Shown here: positions 1 through 6,681 of the stretch, in pieces
Layout of the letters: each line of letters begins with the position of its first letter
Numbering within the stretch: position 1 is the stretch's first letter
Source of the DNA: Serratia ureilytica
GTDB taxonomy: Bacteria; Pseudomonadota; Gammaproteobacteria; Enterobacterales; Enterobacteriaceae
Length of the DNA stretch: 64,000 nt
Assembly: GCF_013375155.1 (NCBI RefSeq)
Contig: NZ_JABXOF010000006.1
Span: forward strand, 62,001 to 126,000
Reading direction: 5' to 3'
The notes under the pieces: model-generated
Databases searched by the model: none
What the model was told of the DNA's origin: nothing
Seen by the model: the letters and a program-made list of their open reading frames with translations, nothing else
Translations under genes and position numbers: made by a program

Positions 1-120
1 CCCCTGCACCGCCGCCGTGCCCAGTTCCACCGCCGTCAGCGGCGCCAGCGCGCCATGAAAACTGCCGACCGGCGTGCGCGTCGCCGCCACAATCACCACT
101 TCACGTTGTTGCACATTCAC
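1..120 (-). CDS. Thiolase (acetyl-CoA acetyltransferase family), 5' end only
   Basis: Only the first 40 codons lie in the window; the gene runs off the left edge. They start at a GTG (120) or a second in-frame GTG (114) and read VNVQQREVVIVAATRTPVGS and on, the typical N-terminus of the thiolase family with its AATRTPVG core. The GTG at 120 overlaps the stop of the CoA-transferase beta subunit, so the two are translationally coupled. By family knowledge a thiolase next to a 3-oxoacid CoA-transferase cleaves the 3-oxoacyl-CoA product with CoA. Which chain length it uses (acetoacetyl-CoA or beta-ketoadipyl-CoA) cannot be told from this fragment. Confidence 0.85.
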   Translation of the reverse strand, partial: MNVQQREVVIVAATRTPVGSFHGALAPLTAVELGTAAVQG

Positions 121-782
121 CTCCCGTTCCAGAAACGCATTTCCGGCACATGCTCCGGCACGATCAGCCGGCCGGCGGTTTTGGCGACAATCTCCGCCAC
201 GCTGACGCCCGGCGCGCGTTCGCGCAGCACGAAGGCGCCGTCTTCAATTTCCAGATAGGCCAGATCGGTCAATACCTTGCGGATGCAGTTGGCACCGGTC
301 AGCGGCAGCGTGCAGCGCGGCAGCAACTTGGACTCGCCGCCCTTCGCTGCGTGGGTCATCACCACGATGATGTTCTCCGCCCCCGCCACCAGATCCATCG
401 CGCCGCCCATGCCCTTGACCATCTTGCCGGGGATCATCCACGAGGCGATGTTGCCCTCGACGTCCACTTCAAACGCCCCCAGCACGGTCAGATCGACATG
501 GCCGCCGCGGATCATGGCGAACGACTGCGCCGAATCGAAGATCGACGCGCCGAGGCGCGCGGTGACCGTCTGCTTGCCGGCGTTGATCATGTCGGCGTCC
601 AGCTGTTGCTCGGTCGGGAACTCGCCCATCCCCAGCAGGCCGTTTTCCGACTGCAGCATCACGTCCATGCCCGCCGGCACGTAGTTGGCCACCAACGTCG
701 GGATGCCGATGCCCAGATTGACGTAGTAACCGTCCCTCAGCTCTTGCGCCACGCGCTGCGCCATTTGTTCACGGGTAAGCAT
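117..782 (-). CDS. scoB: 3-oxoacid CoA-transferase, subunit B
   Basis: This 221-residue protein is the beta subunit of a class I CoA-transferase, which moves CoA from a donor such as succinyl-CoA onto a 3-oxoacid. The signature SENGLLGMG near residues 44-52 carries the catalytic glutamate that forms the glutamyl-CoA thioester. The N-terminus MLTREQMAQRVAQEL and the length match the ScoB/PcaJ/AtoA family. The ATG at 782 is preceded by an AGGAG-like stretch, and the frame open further upstream belongs to a shadow of subunit A. It follows subunit A by 11 bases and overlaps the thiolase start. ScoB is preferred, but a PcaJ role in beta-ketoadipate degradation is possible. Confidence 0.88.
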   Translation of the reverse strand: MLTREQMAQRVAQELRDGYYVNLGIGIPTLVANYVPAGMDVMLQSENGLLGMGEFPTEQQLDADMINAGKQTVTARLGASIFDSAQSFAMIRGGHVDLTVLGAFEVDVEGNIASWMIPGKMVKGMGGAMDLVAGAENIIVVMTHAAKGGESKLLPRCTLPLTGANCIRKVLTDLAYLEIEDGAFVLRERAPGVSVAEIVAKTAGRLIVPEHVPEMRFWNGR

Positions 783-793
783 GCGAATTCTCC

Positions 794-1492
794 TTATGCC
801 CGCAGGGTGCGTTGTTCGATACGCTTTTCGAATGTGCCCTGGATCAGCCGATCGACATAGATGCCGGGGGTGTGGATCGCCGCCGGATCCAGCTCGCCCG
901 GCGCGACGATCTCTTCCACTTCCACCACCGTGATGCGCCCGGCGGTCGCCATCAGCGGATTGAAGTTCTGCGCGGTGTGGCGGTAGATGACGTTGCCGAA
1001 GTGATCGGCCTTCCAGCCTTTCACGATGGCGAAATCGCCGGTGATGGCGGTTTCCATGATGTAGGGGCGGCCGTTGAACTCGCGCACCTCTTTGCCTTCG
1101 GCGATCGGCGTGCCGTAACCGGTGGCAGTGAAGAATGCCGGGATGCCGGCGCCGCCGGCGCGGATCTTCTCCGCCAGCGTGCCCTGCGGCGTGAGATCCA
1201 CCTCCAGCTCGCCGCTGAGCGCCTGCTGTTCGAACAGCGCGTTTTCGCCGACGTAAGATCCCACCACCTTGCGGATCTGATGGGTTTCCAGCAGCCGCCC
1301 GAGGCCGAACCCGTCGACGCCGCAGTTGTTGGAAACCACCGTCAACCCGCGCACGCCACGCCGGCGGATCTCTTCGATCAGATTCTCCGGGATGCCGCAC
1401 AGGCCAAAGCCGCCCGCCAGCACCGTCATGTTGTCCGTCAGGCCTGCCAGCGCTTCCTGGTAGCTGCCGACGCGTTTGTCGAGCCCTGCCAT
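794..1492 (-). CDS. scoA: 3-oxoacid CoA-transferase, subunit A
   Basis: This 232-residue protein is the alpha subunit that pairs with subunit B to form the active CoA-transferase. The glycine-rich CoA-binding segment [13 protein letters not shown] lies near residues 27-39, and the GYGTP and NFNP-type blocks of the ScoA family are also present. It is the first gene of a leftward operon scoA-scoB-thiolase. A LysR-type regulator is divergent from it, with 168 AT-rich bases between, the usual arrangement for inducer-dependent catabolic control. The substrate is inferred only to be a short 3-oxoacid. Confidence 0.88.
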   Translation of the reverse strand: MAGLDKRVGSYQEALAGLTDNMTVLAGGFGLCGIPENLIEEIRRRGVRGLTVVSNNCGVDGFGLGRLLETHQIRKVVGSYVGENALFEQQALSGELEVDLTPQGTLAEKIRAGGAGIPAFFTATGYGTPIAEGKEVREFNGRPYIMETAITGDFAIVKGWKADHFGNVIYRHTAQNFNPLMATAGRITVVEVEEIVAPGELDPAAIHTPGIYVDRLIQGTFEKRIEQRTLRA

Positions 1493-1660
1493 ATCGTTGC
1501 CCCTGCATGTTGCGGCGCAGGGCGAAATGCCCTGGCTTGCGTGAGGGCATCTTCAGGTCACAAAAATGATTTGTTAATTTTGTTTTTATGCCGCATTCAT
1601 TTAGAATTTTTATTAATCAACCGTTAACCGAAAATTAACAAAGAGTTAACGCCAACCAAA
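1493..1660. promoter_or_regulatory. Divergent promoter region of scoAB and the LysR gene
   Basis: These 168 bases are strongly AT-rich between two GC-rich genes. GTTAAC occurs at 1623-1628 and again at 1645-1650, with a related ATTAAC between them. Repeated short elements of this kind fit a LysR-type operator, but no T-N11-A box is assigned with certainty. Confidence 0.4.
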
Positions 1661-2578
1661 ATGAAAATGAGCATCAAACAGTTACGCGCGTTTTTAGCGG
1701 TAGCTCACACTCTGAATTTCGCCCAGGCCAGCGAGCGGCTGAATATTTCTCAGCCGGCGCTCAGCCTGGCGATCCGTGGGCTGGAAGACGCGCTGGGCGG
1801 GCCGCTGTTGCTGCGCACCACCCGCCGGGTGACGCTGACGCCGGAAGGAGAAACCTTCTTCCCGATGGCGCGCCAGCTGCTGGCGGATTGGGATAACGCG
1901 GAAGAGGCGATGCGTCAGCGCTTCACCCTGCAGATGGGCAAGGTGGCGATCGCCGCCATGCCGTCGTTCGCCGGCAACCCGCTGCCGCCGATCCTCAAGG
2001 CGTTTCGCGATCGCTATGCCGGCATCAACGTGGCGGTGCACGACGTCATCAACGAACAGGTGTTTGAAATGATCCGCGAAGGCCGGGTGGAGATGGGCAT
2101 CGCCTTCGAGCCGGAGCCGAGCGACACCCTGCACTTCACCCCGCTGTGCCGCGATCGCTTTCTGGCTGTGGTGCCGAAGGATTCGGCGCTGGCGCGCAAG
2201 GCGCAGGTGAGCTGGAAGGAGCTACTGACGCTGGATTTCATCACCCTCCAGCGGCCATCGGCGGTGCGGCTGCTGCTGGAGCAGGAACTGGCCCGCAGCG
2301 GGCGAACGCTGGAGGTGGCGTTTGAGAGCCACCAGTTGGTGACGGTCGGGCGCATGGTGGCCAACGGCCTCGGCGCCAGCGCGGTGCCGGCGCTGTGCGA
2401 GCAACAGATGGATGAGCTGGGGGCGGTCTGCGTGCCGCTGATCGGCCCGATTATCGAACGGCGCGTGGGCCTGATCCGCCTGGCGCAGCACCAACTCTCT
2501 TCCGCCGCGCAGGCGCTGGCGACGGTGATCGAACGGGAGATGGCGGGGAGTGGCGGGCAGCCTGCGCTTAAACCGTAA
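1661..2578 (+). CDS. LysR-type transcriptional regulator, divergent from scoAB
   Basis: This 305-residue protein has the standard LysR layout. An N-terminal winged helix-turn-helix (about residues 5-65) includes NFAQASERLNISQPALSLAI, and a periplasmic-binding-like effector domain fills about 90-295. It starts at ATG 1661, with a second ATG two codons later. The divergent position next to the CoA-transferase operon suggests that it controls that operon in response to an aromatic or 3-oxoacid metabolite, which is inference. The 3' end overlaps the stop of a decayed antitoxin fragment on the other strand. Confidence 0.85.
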   Translation: MKMSIKQLRAFLAVAHTLNFAQASERLNISQPALSLAIRGLEDALGGPLLLRTTRRVTLTPEGETFFPMARQLLADWDNAEEAMRQRFTLQMGKVAIAAMPSFAGNPLPPILKAFRDRYAGINVAVHDVINEQVFEMIREGRVEMGIAFEPEPSDTLHFTPLCRDRFLAVVPKDSALARKAQVSWKELLTLDFITLQRPSAVRLLLEQELARSGRTLEVAFESHQLVTVGRMVANGLGASAVPALCEQQMDELGAVCVPLIGPIIERRVGLIRLAQHQLSSAAQALATVIEREMAGSGGQPALKP

Positions 2579-2667
2579 ACCCGACGTGCTTGCCGTCCGG
2601 CAGTTCAATGTCCAGGCGCAGCGTGCCGCCCATCGCTTCCACGTAGCCACCAACTACAGCGGCATTA
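2568..2667 (-). pseudogene. C-terminal remnant of an XRE/HigA-type antitoxin
   Basis: Read on the minus strand, 2568-2650 encodes YVEAMGGTLRLDIELPDGKH followed by VGFTV and a stop. This pattern closes many HTH antitoxins and small XRE regulators. A stop codon lies in frame about 25 bases upstream, so no start or HTH domain remains. It looks like the tail of a lost toxin-antitoxin or regulator gene, and its stop lies inside the 3' end of the LysR gene. Confidence 0.5.
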
Positions 2668-2729
2668 AAACGTTATGAATGGGTATTGCGAGCTTTCCTG
2701 AACAATCCAAAGAACCGGAACACCTTGCT

Positions 2730-3131
2730 ATGACAAAACTTTATCTCTCTTTACTGTGCGCACTGCTACTGAACGGCTGCCAATCCACTCAGCCCTGGTA
2801 CCATCCGTTGGATGTCTCGCTCAAAGACAACCAACCTTGCTTTGCCGTGCCTATCAACAGCGTTCGCAGCGGTGACAGCCTGCAAAACCGGGGGGTGATC
2901 GTCTCACGACAGGAACAACAGCAATGGCATATCGTCTGGGCCTCACCAGAAGTCACTCCGTTGCCCGACCTGAAACCGGGACAATGCGCCACTTATCCGC
3001 AGGTAAACTGGGCTGCGGGAGAATACTCGGTCTTGCTCGGCGTCTCGATGAATAACGACACGAAAAGGCGTAAATACATGAAAGAATTCAACTTAATAAT
3101 TAATCCCAAGGGAGAAATACAGCTACAGTAA
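2730..3131 (+). CDS. Small lipoprotein, T6SS-immunity-like
   Basis: This 133-residue protein begins at ATG 2730, giving a short signal peptide that ends in the lipobox LLNGC; the longer reading frame upstream has no signal sequence. The mature part is small and beta-rich, with two cysteines (DNQPCFAVP and GQCATYP). Overall it resembles the two lipoproteins at 23855-24274 and 24287-24712: a lipobox, an early segment with a cysteine and beta strands, and a C-terminal strand ending in basic residues. Such proteins are often labelled putative periplasmic T6SS immunity lipoproteins. No effector gene is adjacent here, so the role is uncertain. Confidence 0.6.
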   Translation: MTKLYLSLLCALLLNGCQSTQPWYHPLDVSLKDNQPCFAVPINSVRSGDSLQNRGVIVSRQEQQQWHIVWASPEVTPLPDLKPGQCATYPQVNWAAGEYSVLLGVSMNNDTKRRKYMKEFNLIINPKGEIQLQ

Positions 3132-3146
3132 GGAGACTGGGATTAT

Positions 3147-3446
3147 TTATTCCCCCTCCACCGCCTGCACCGCCGCCTTCTGCGTGGCGCGCTGATATAA
3201 GCACAGCTCCCTGCCCGGCTGGTTTTTCATAAACGGCTGCGGGTAGCGCCCGCCGATAAACAGCGCCGAATAGCCGACGTCATCGCCGTAGTGAACGATC
3301 GCCCCTTCCACCCTGGCGTTTTTTAGCCCGCTGGCTTTCAGGCAGGCGGCGCGCATCGCCCGTTCGCTCTCGGCCCACGCCTGTGGGGAAGACGCGGTGG
3401 CGTGGAACGCGGCCAGCGCGGCGATAAGCAGCCCTATTCTCTTCAT
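3147..3446 (-). CDS. Small secreted protein of unknown function
   Basis: This 99-residue protein starts at ATG 3446 with a clear Sec signal peptide (MKRIGLLIAALAAFHATASS, cleavage probably around AWA). The mature part has two cysteines (RAACLKASG and GRELCLYQ) that could form a disulfide, and a central segment VHYGDDVGYSALFIGGRY. It is convergent with the lipoprotein gene upstream and separated from it by 15 bases. I do not recognise the family; it is probably periplasmic. Confidence 0.6.
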   Translation of the reverse strand: MKRIGLLIAALAAFHATASSPQAWAESERAMRAACLKASGLKNARVEGAIVHYGDDVGYSALFIGGRYPQPFMKNQPGRELCLYQRATQKAAVQAVEGE

Positions 3447-3682
3447 TGTTATCTCTCCTTCTACGGCCCGTCTCGCCAGTATAGACCGTGCCGACCCGGC
3501 CAACCCGCCGCGCTCTTTACGGCATTTTTATTCCGCGCCCCGTTAACGTTACGGCGTTTTTACAGACAGTTTTTGCCGCCGCAGATACCCTTTCCACATC
3601 GCCGCTATGGCCTCACAAGAGAGTTGTCTCATGCGTTTATCCCTGCCTCTGGCCGTGACCGGTCTTCGTTCTGGAGCGCGCC

Positions 3683-5053
3683 ATGCATTCTAATATTATC
3701 GGGTTCAATCCTCTGCTGGCAGAGCTGCCCGCATCGCCGACGCGTACCTTCCGCAAAGAGCTGGAACACTACCTGCAGCGCTATCCGGATACCGAACAGC
3801 TGGATATTTATCTGCACGATCTGAACGGCCAGCTGCGCGGCAAGCGCCTGCCGATCGCCGAAGCCTTTGGCCTGGAAAAAGGCTGCTACTTCCCGCTGTC
3901 GATCTACGCCCTGGATCTGCACGGCCGGGTGATTGAAGAAAGCGGGCTGGGGCAACGGGCGGGCGAGCCGGATCGGCTGTGCCTGCCGGTGCCCGGCACG
4001 CTGCGCCCCTGCGCGCGCGATCCCGAACGCCACGCCCAGCTGCTGCTGACGATGCAAAACGCCGACGGCGACGCCTGCGAGCTGGAGCCGCGTGTGGTGC
4101 TGCAACGGGTGCTGAAGCGCCTGCACGAGCGCAACTGCTTCCCGGTGGTGGCGGCCGAACTGGAGTTCTACCTGCAGGATCCACAGCGCCCCGCCGAGGC
4201 GGAAGCCTGCCCGACGCAGAGCTTCGCGGTGGATGCGCCCGAGCGCCACCATGCGCTGCTGAGCGACATCGAACGGCACGCGCGGCTGCAAAGCCTGCCG
4301 CTGACCGGCGTGGTGGCCGAAGCCGCTTCCGGCCAGTACGAGCTGAACCTGCATCACAGCCGGCGCGTCCTGGAAGCCTGCGACCAGATCATGGCGCTGA
4401 AGCGCCTGACGCGGCAGATTGCCGAGCAACATCACCAGCACGCCTGCTTTATGGCCAAGCCCTGCGCCCATGCCGCCGGCAGCGGGCTGCATTTTCACAT
4501 CAGCCTGCAGAACGAGCACGGCGAGAACCTGCTGACCGGCGCGCCGGGCGAACTGAGCGACAACATGCAGCAGGCGATGGCGGGCATGCTGGCGCTGATG
4601 CCGGCGTCGATGGCGATCCTGGCGCCCAACATCAACGCGTTTCGCCGCTTCCGCCCCGGCATGCACGTGCCGCTGCGCGCCTCCTGGGGCCACAACAATC
4701 GCACGGTGGCGCTGCGCCTGCCCTGCGCCGACAGCGCCAACCAGCGCATCGAATACCGCCTGGCCGGCGCCGACGCCAACCCCTATCTGGCGCTGGCGGT
4801 AATGCTCGGCGGCCTGCTGCACGGGCTGGAACACCCGCTGCCGCTGCCGCCCGCCGCCAACGGCTGCGAGAGCGACAACGCCGCGCCCTTGCCGCTCGGC
4901 CAGCAGGAGGCGCTGGCGCTGTTCCGCCACAGCGATCCGCTGCGCGAACTGCTCGGCCCGGCGTTCTGCACCCTGTGGCTCACCTGCAAAAGCGCCGAAC
5001 TGCGCCGCTTCGAGGAACAGGTCACCGCCGCCGAACTCGGCTGGATGCTGTAA
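3683..5053 (+). CDS. Glutamine-synthetase-family ligase (gamma-glutamyl-amine synthetase type)
   Basis: This 456-residue protein has the GS beta-grasp and catalytic domains. Visible blocks are AAELEFYL, AASGQYELNLHH, GSGLHFHISL (ATP and metal binding) and the NRTVALRLP and RIEYRLAGADANPYLA stretches of the catalytic face. The family joins glutamate to ammonia or an amine with ATP. The divergent N-terminus and length fit the PuuA-like branch (gamma-glutamylpolyamine or monoamine synthetases) better than GlnA. ATG 3683 has GGAG seven bases upstream. It leads a three-gene operon with a GNAT protein (gap 32) and a half-length GT20 protein (gap 13). The amine acceptor is unknown. Confidence 0.75.
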   Translation: MHSNIIGFNPLLAELPASPTRTFRKELEHYLQRYPDTEQLDIYLHDLNGQLRGKRLPIAEAFGLEKGCYFPLSIYALDLHGRVIEESGLGQRAGEPDRLCLPVPGTLRPCARDPERHAQLLLTMQNADGDACELEPRVVLQRVLKRLHERNCFPVVAAELEFYLQDPQRPAEAEACPTQSFAVDAPERHHALLSDIERHARLQSLPLTGVVAEAASGQYELNLHHSRRVLEACDQIMALKRLTRQIAEQHHQHACFMAKPCAHAAGSGLHFHISLQNEHGENLLTGAPGELSDNMQQAMAGMLALMPASMAILAPNINAFRRFRPGMHVPLRASWGHNNRTVALRLPCADSANQRIEYRLAGADANPYLALAVMLGGLLHGLEHPLPLPPAANGCESDNAAPLPLGQQEALALFRHSDPLRELLGPAFCTLWLTCKSAELRRFEEQVTAAELGWML

Positions 5054-5085
5054 CCGCCCACTGATTCGTTAACTTAAGGATAATC

Positions 5086-5496
5086 ATGAATATGCAACCG
5101 CAACGGGCGCCCGCACAGCCGCTGCTCTGCTGGCGCAAAGGCGTTTTTCATATCAGCACCGATCGGCAGTTGTTGGATATCGACGCGATCCAGCGTTTTC
5201 TCAGCCTGCAGGATCGAGCGGCGGCGGAGCGCCTGGCGCGCCACGGCCTGTGCTTTGGCCTGTATCGCAAACGCCACCAGCTCGGCTTCGCCCGCATGGT
5301 GACCGATTACGCCACCTTCGCCTCGGTGAGCGAACTGTTCGTCAGCGCCGAATACCGCGGCGTCGGGCTGGGAAGCTGGCTGACGCGCTGCTGCCTGGCG
5401 CATCCGGCATTGCGCGGCCTGCGCGTCACGCTGCCCGCGCTGCAAGCGCCCTGGCGCGCCGACTGCGCGGCGCACGCCCCGCGCGCCCTTCACTGA
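5086..5496 (+). CDS. GNAT-family N-acetyltransferase
   Basis: This 136-residue protein has the compact GNAT fold. A strand-turn ELFVSAEYRGVGLGSWL (about residues 83-99) contains the R/Q-x-x-G-x-G/A acetyl-CoA pyrophosphate loop, here RGVGLG. The upstream segment QLGFARMVTDYATFASV matches the preceding GNAT beta strands. An ATG two codons later is an alternative start. It lies between a glutamine-synthetase-like gene and a partial GT20 gene in one operon, suggesting that it acetylates an amine or gamma-glutamyl intermediate of the same pathway (inference). Confidence 0.75.
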   Translation: MNMQPQRAPAQPLLCWRKGVFHISTDRQLLDIDAIQRFLSLQDRAAAERLARHGLCFGLYRKRHQLGFARMVTDYATFASVSELFVSAEYRGVGLGSWLTRCCLAHPALRGLRVTLPALQAPWRADCAAHAPRALH

Positions 5497-5509
5497 TAAG
5501 GAGACCCCC

Positions 5510-6199
5510 ATGTCTCGTTTGGTGCTGATTTCCAACAAGCAGTGCGATGGTAAGGATCTGGCCTGCGCCGGCCGGACGCTGGCGGCCGACGCCGAACCGG
5601 GGCTGTGGCTCGGCTGGAATGGCGACGTACAGAATTTCGCGCAGCGCCCGATCCACTGCCGTCAAGACGCCGGTTACGATCAGGTGACCTTCCCGCTGTC
5701 GATCGAAGAGTTTCGCCGCCACTATCAGGGCTACTACCACGACGGCCTGTGGCCGGTGTTCCACAACCAGCCGGAGAAGGCGCACTTCACGCCGGAAAAC
5801 TACCGCGCCTACCGGCAGCTGAATCGCCGTTTTGCCGATATCGCCTGCGAACACCTGTGCCCGGGCGACATCGTCTGCATCGACGATTACCAACTGCTGC
5901 CCTGCGCCCAGGCGCTGAAGGAACAGGGGCTGCTGAACGACTGCGCGTTCTTTTTCCATCTGCCGTTCCCGTCGGCGGCGCTGCTGCGGCGCATCCCGGA
6001 ACATCGCCAGCTGATCGCTTCGCTGCTGTTCTACGATCGGATCGGCTTTACCACCACCGACGATCGCAACGCCTTTCTCAACTGCCTGGCGGCCGAGTTT
6101 CCGCTGGAGATGCTGGCCGACGACCAGATCCAGGCCAACGGGCATCTCTTCGCCACCGGCATTTTCCCCGCCGGCATCAACGGCAGGCAGGTTTATTAA
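5510..6199 (+). CDS. Half-length GT20 (OtsA-like) protein, N-terminal lobe only
   Basis: This 229-residue protein aligns by eye with the first half of trehalose-6-phosphate synthase. It starts MSRLVLISNKQCDG where OtsA has SNR, then shows GLWLGWNG, IDDYQLLP (OtsA IHDYHLLP) and FFFHLPFPSA (OtsA FFLHIPFP). In OtsA this lobe holds the acceptor (glucose-6-phosphate) site. The C-terminal lobe that binds the nucleotide sugar is absent, since the gene stops cleanly at TAA and a terminator follows. The conserved arginine of SNR is a lysine here. It may bind a sugar phosphate without transferring to it, or may need a partner. It is the last gene of the operon beginning at 3683. Confidence 0.65.
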   Translation: MSRLVLISNKQCDGKDLACAGRTLAADAEPGLWLGWNGDVQNFAQRPIHCRQDAGYDQVTFPLSIEEFRRHYQGYYHDGLWPVFHNQPEKAHFTPENYRAYRQLNRRFADIACEHLCPGDIVCIDDYQLLPCAQALKEQGLLNDCAFFFHLPFPSAALLRRIPEHRQLIASLLFYDRIGFTTTDDRNAFLNCLAAEFPLEMLADDQIQANGHLFATGIFPAGINGRQVY

Positions 6200-6203
6200 T
6201 GTT

Positions 6204-6237
6204 ACGGCGCGCGGTATTCAGGCGCGCCGTTTTATTT
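6204..6237 (+). terminator. Rho-independent terminator of the GS-like/GNAT/GT20 operon
   Basis: The arms ACGGCGCG (6204-6211) and CGCGCCGT (6223-6230) form an eight-pair stem with an 11-base loop, followed by a T-rich run. It lies directly after the GT20-like stop codon. Confidence 0.75.
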
Positions 6238-6424
6238 CGCCGCGATTTATTTTCACCGCATTTACCGCCATCAAAATAGGTTATTTTATTTTCTGAATAT
6301 AGCGATTAAAAAATGAATATTCATCCTGTTACATATCAACCATAAAAACCGCGCGCCGCCAATTGCTTTTTATTAGCAAAACACATTACCCTCTCCGTGC
6401 CATATTTAAACCGAGGAGGGCCCT

Positions 6425-6478
6425 ATGGGCGATGAAAGTTTTAGTTTTACGCTAATGCTATTGGGCACCTTTCAGTAA
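6425..6478 (+). CDS. Leader ORF A, 17 residues, upstream of the ABC permease
   Basis: This tiny ORF, MGDESFSFTLMLLGTFQ, follows a very strong ribosome binding site (GAGGAGG, six to seven bases before the ATG at 6425). It sits alone in the 420-base intergenic region before the permease gene. A second tiny ORF with a similar layout (acidic start, hydrophobic middle, glutamine end) precedes the second ATPase gene at 10598, and both are followed by a homologous hairpin. This supports translation as a leader peptide or small membrane peptide. Function is inferred only from position; I recognise no family. Confidence 0.5.
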   Translation: MGDESFSFTLMLLGTFQ

Positions 6479-6480
6479 TG

Positions 6481-6535
6481 CCATCCACGTTGCATTCTGA
6501 AAGATACGGAATGCGGCAACCGCTCCCCTTCTGAC
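6481..6535 (+). promoter_or_regulatory. Leader hairpin A (conserved with hairpin B at 10662-10705)
   Basis: GCATTCTG (6492-6499) pairs with CGGAATGC (6507-6514) around a seven-base loop. The surrounding sequence (CCATCC, TTGCAT, CTGAAAG, ATGCG, CCCTTC in the same order) recurs after leader ORF B. A T/A pair in this stem is a C/G pair in copy B, a compensatory change. The hairpin starts 14 bases after the leader stop codon, a spacing suited to attenuation or ribosome-coupled control of the permease gene 190 bases downstream. The signal it senses is unknown. Confidence 0.5.
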
Positions 6536-6681
6536 GGCCTTTCCCGCTCTGCCTGCCCGCCCATCGCCTCGCTGCGAAAATAACGTTTGTCTCAACCGCT
6601 GTGGCGGTATTTATCTGATGTCGCCGGGCCTATTACCCGAGCGCCGACGGATTTCTTATGGGAAAAATAAGGTATTGCGTT

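Noticed and set aside
117-1550. One long minus-strand frame spanning both CoA-transferase genes, suggesting a fused protein
   Set aside because: The N-terminal half is a shadow frame of subunit A; true subunit A is 794-1492 in another frame and subunit B starts at 782.
2169-2180. TGGTGCCGAAGG matches the end of leuX, a possible second att site
   Set aside because: The match is only 12 bases, lies within the LysR coding sequence, far from the island border.
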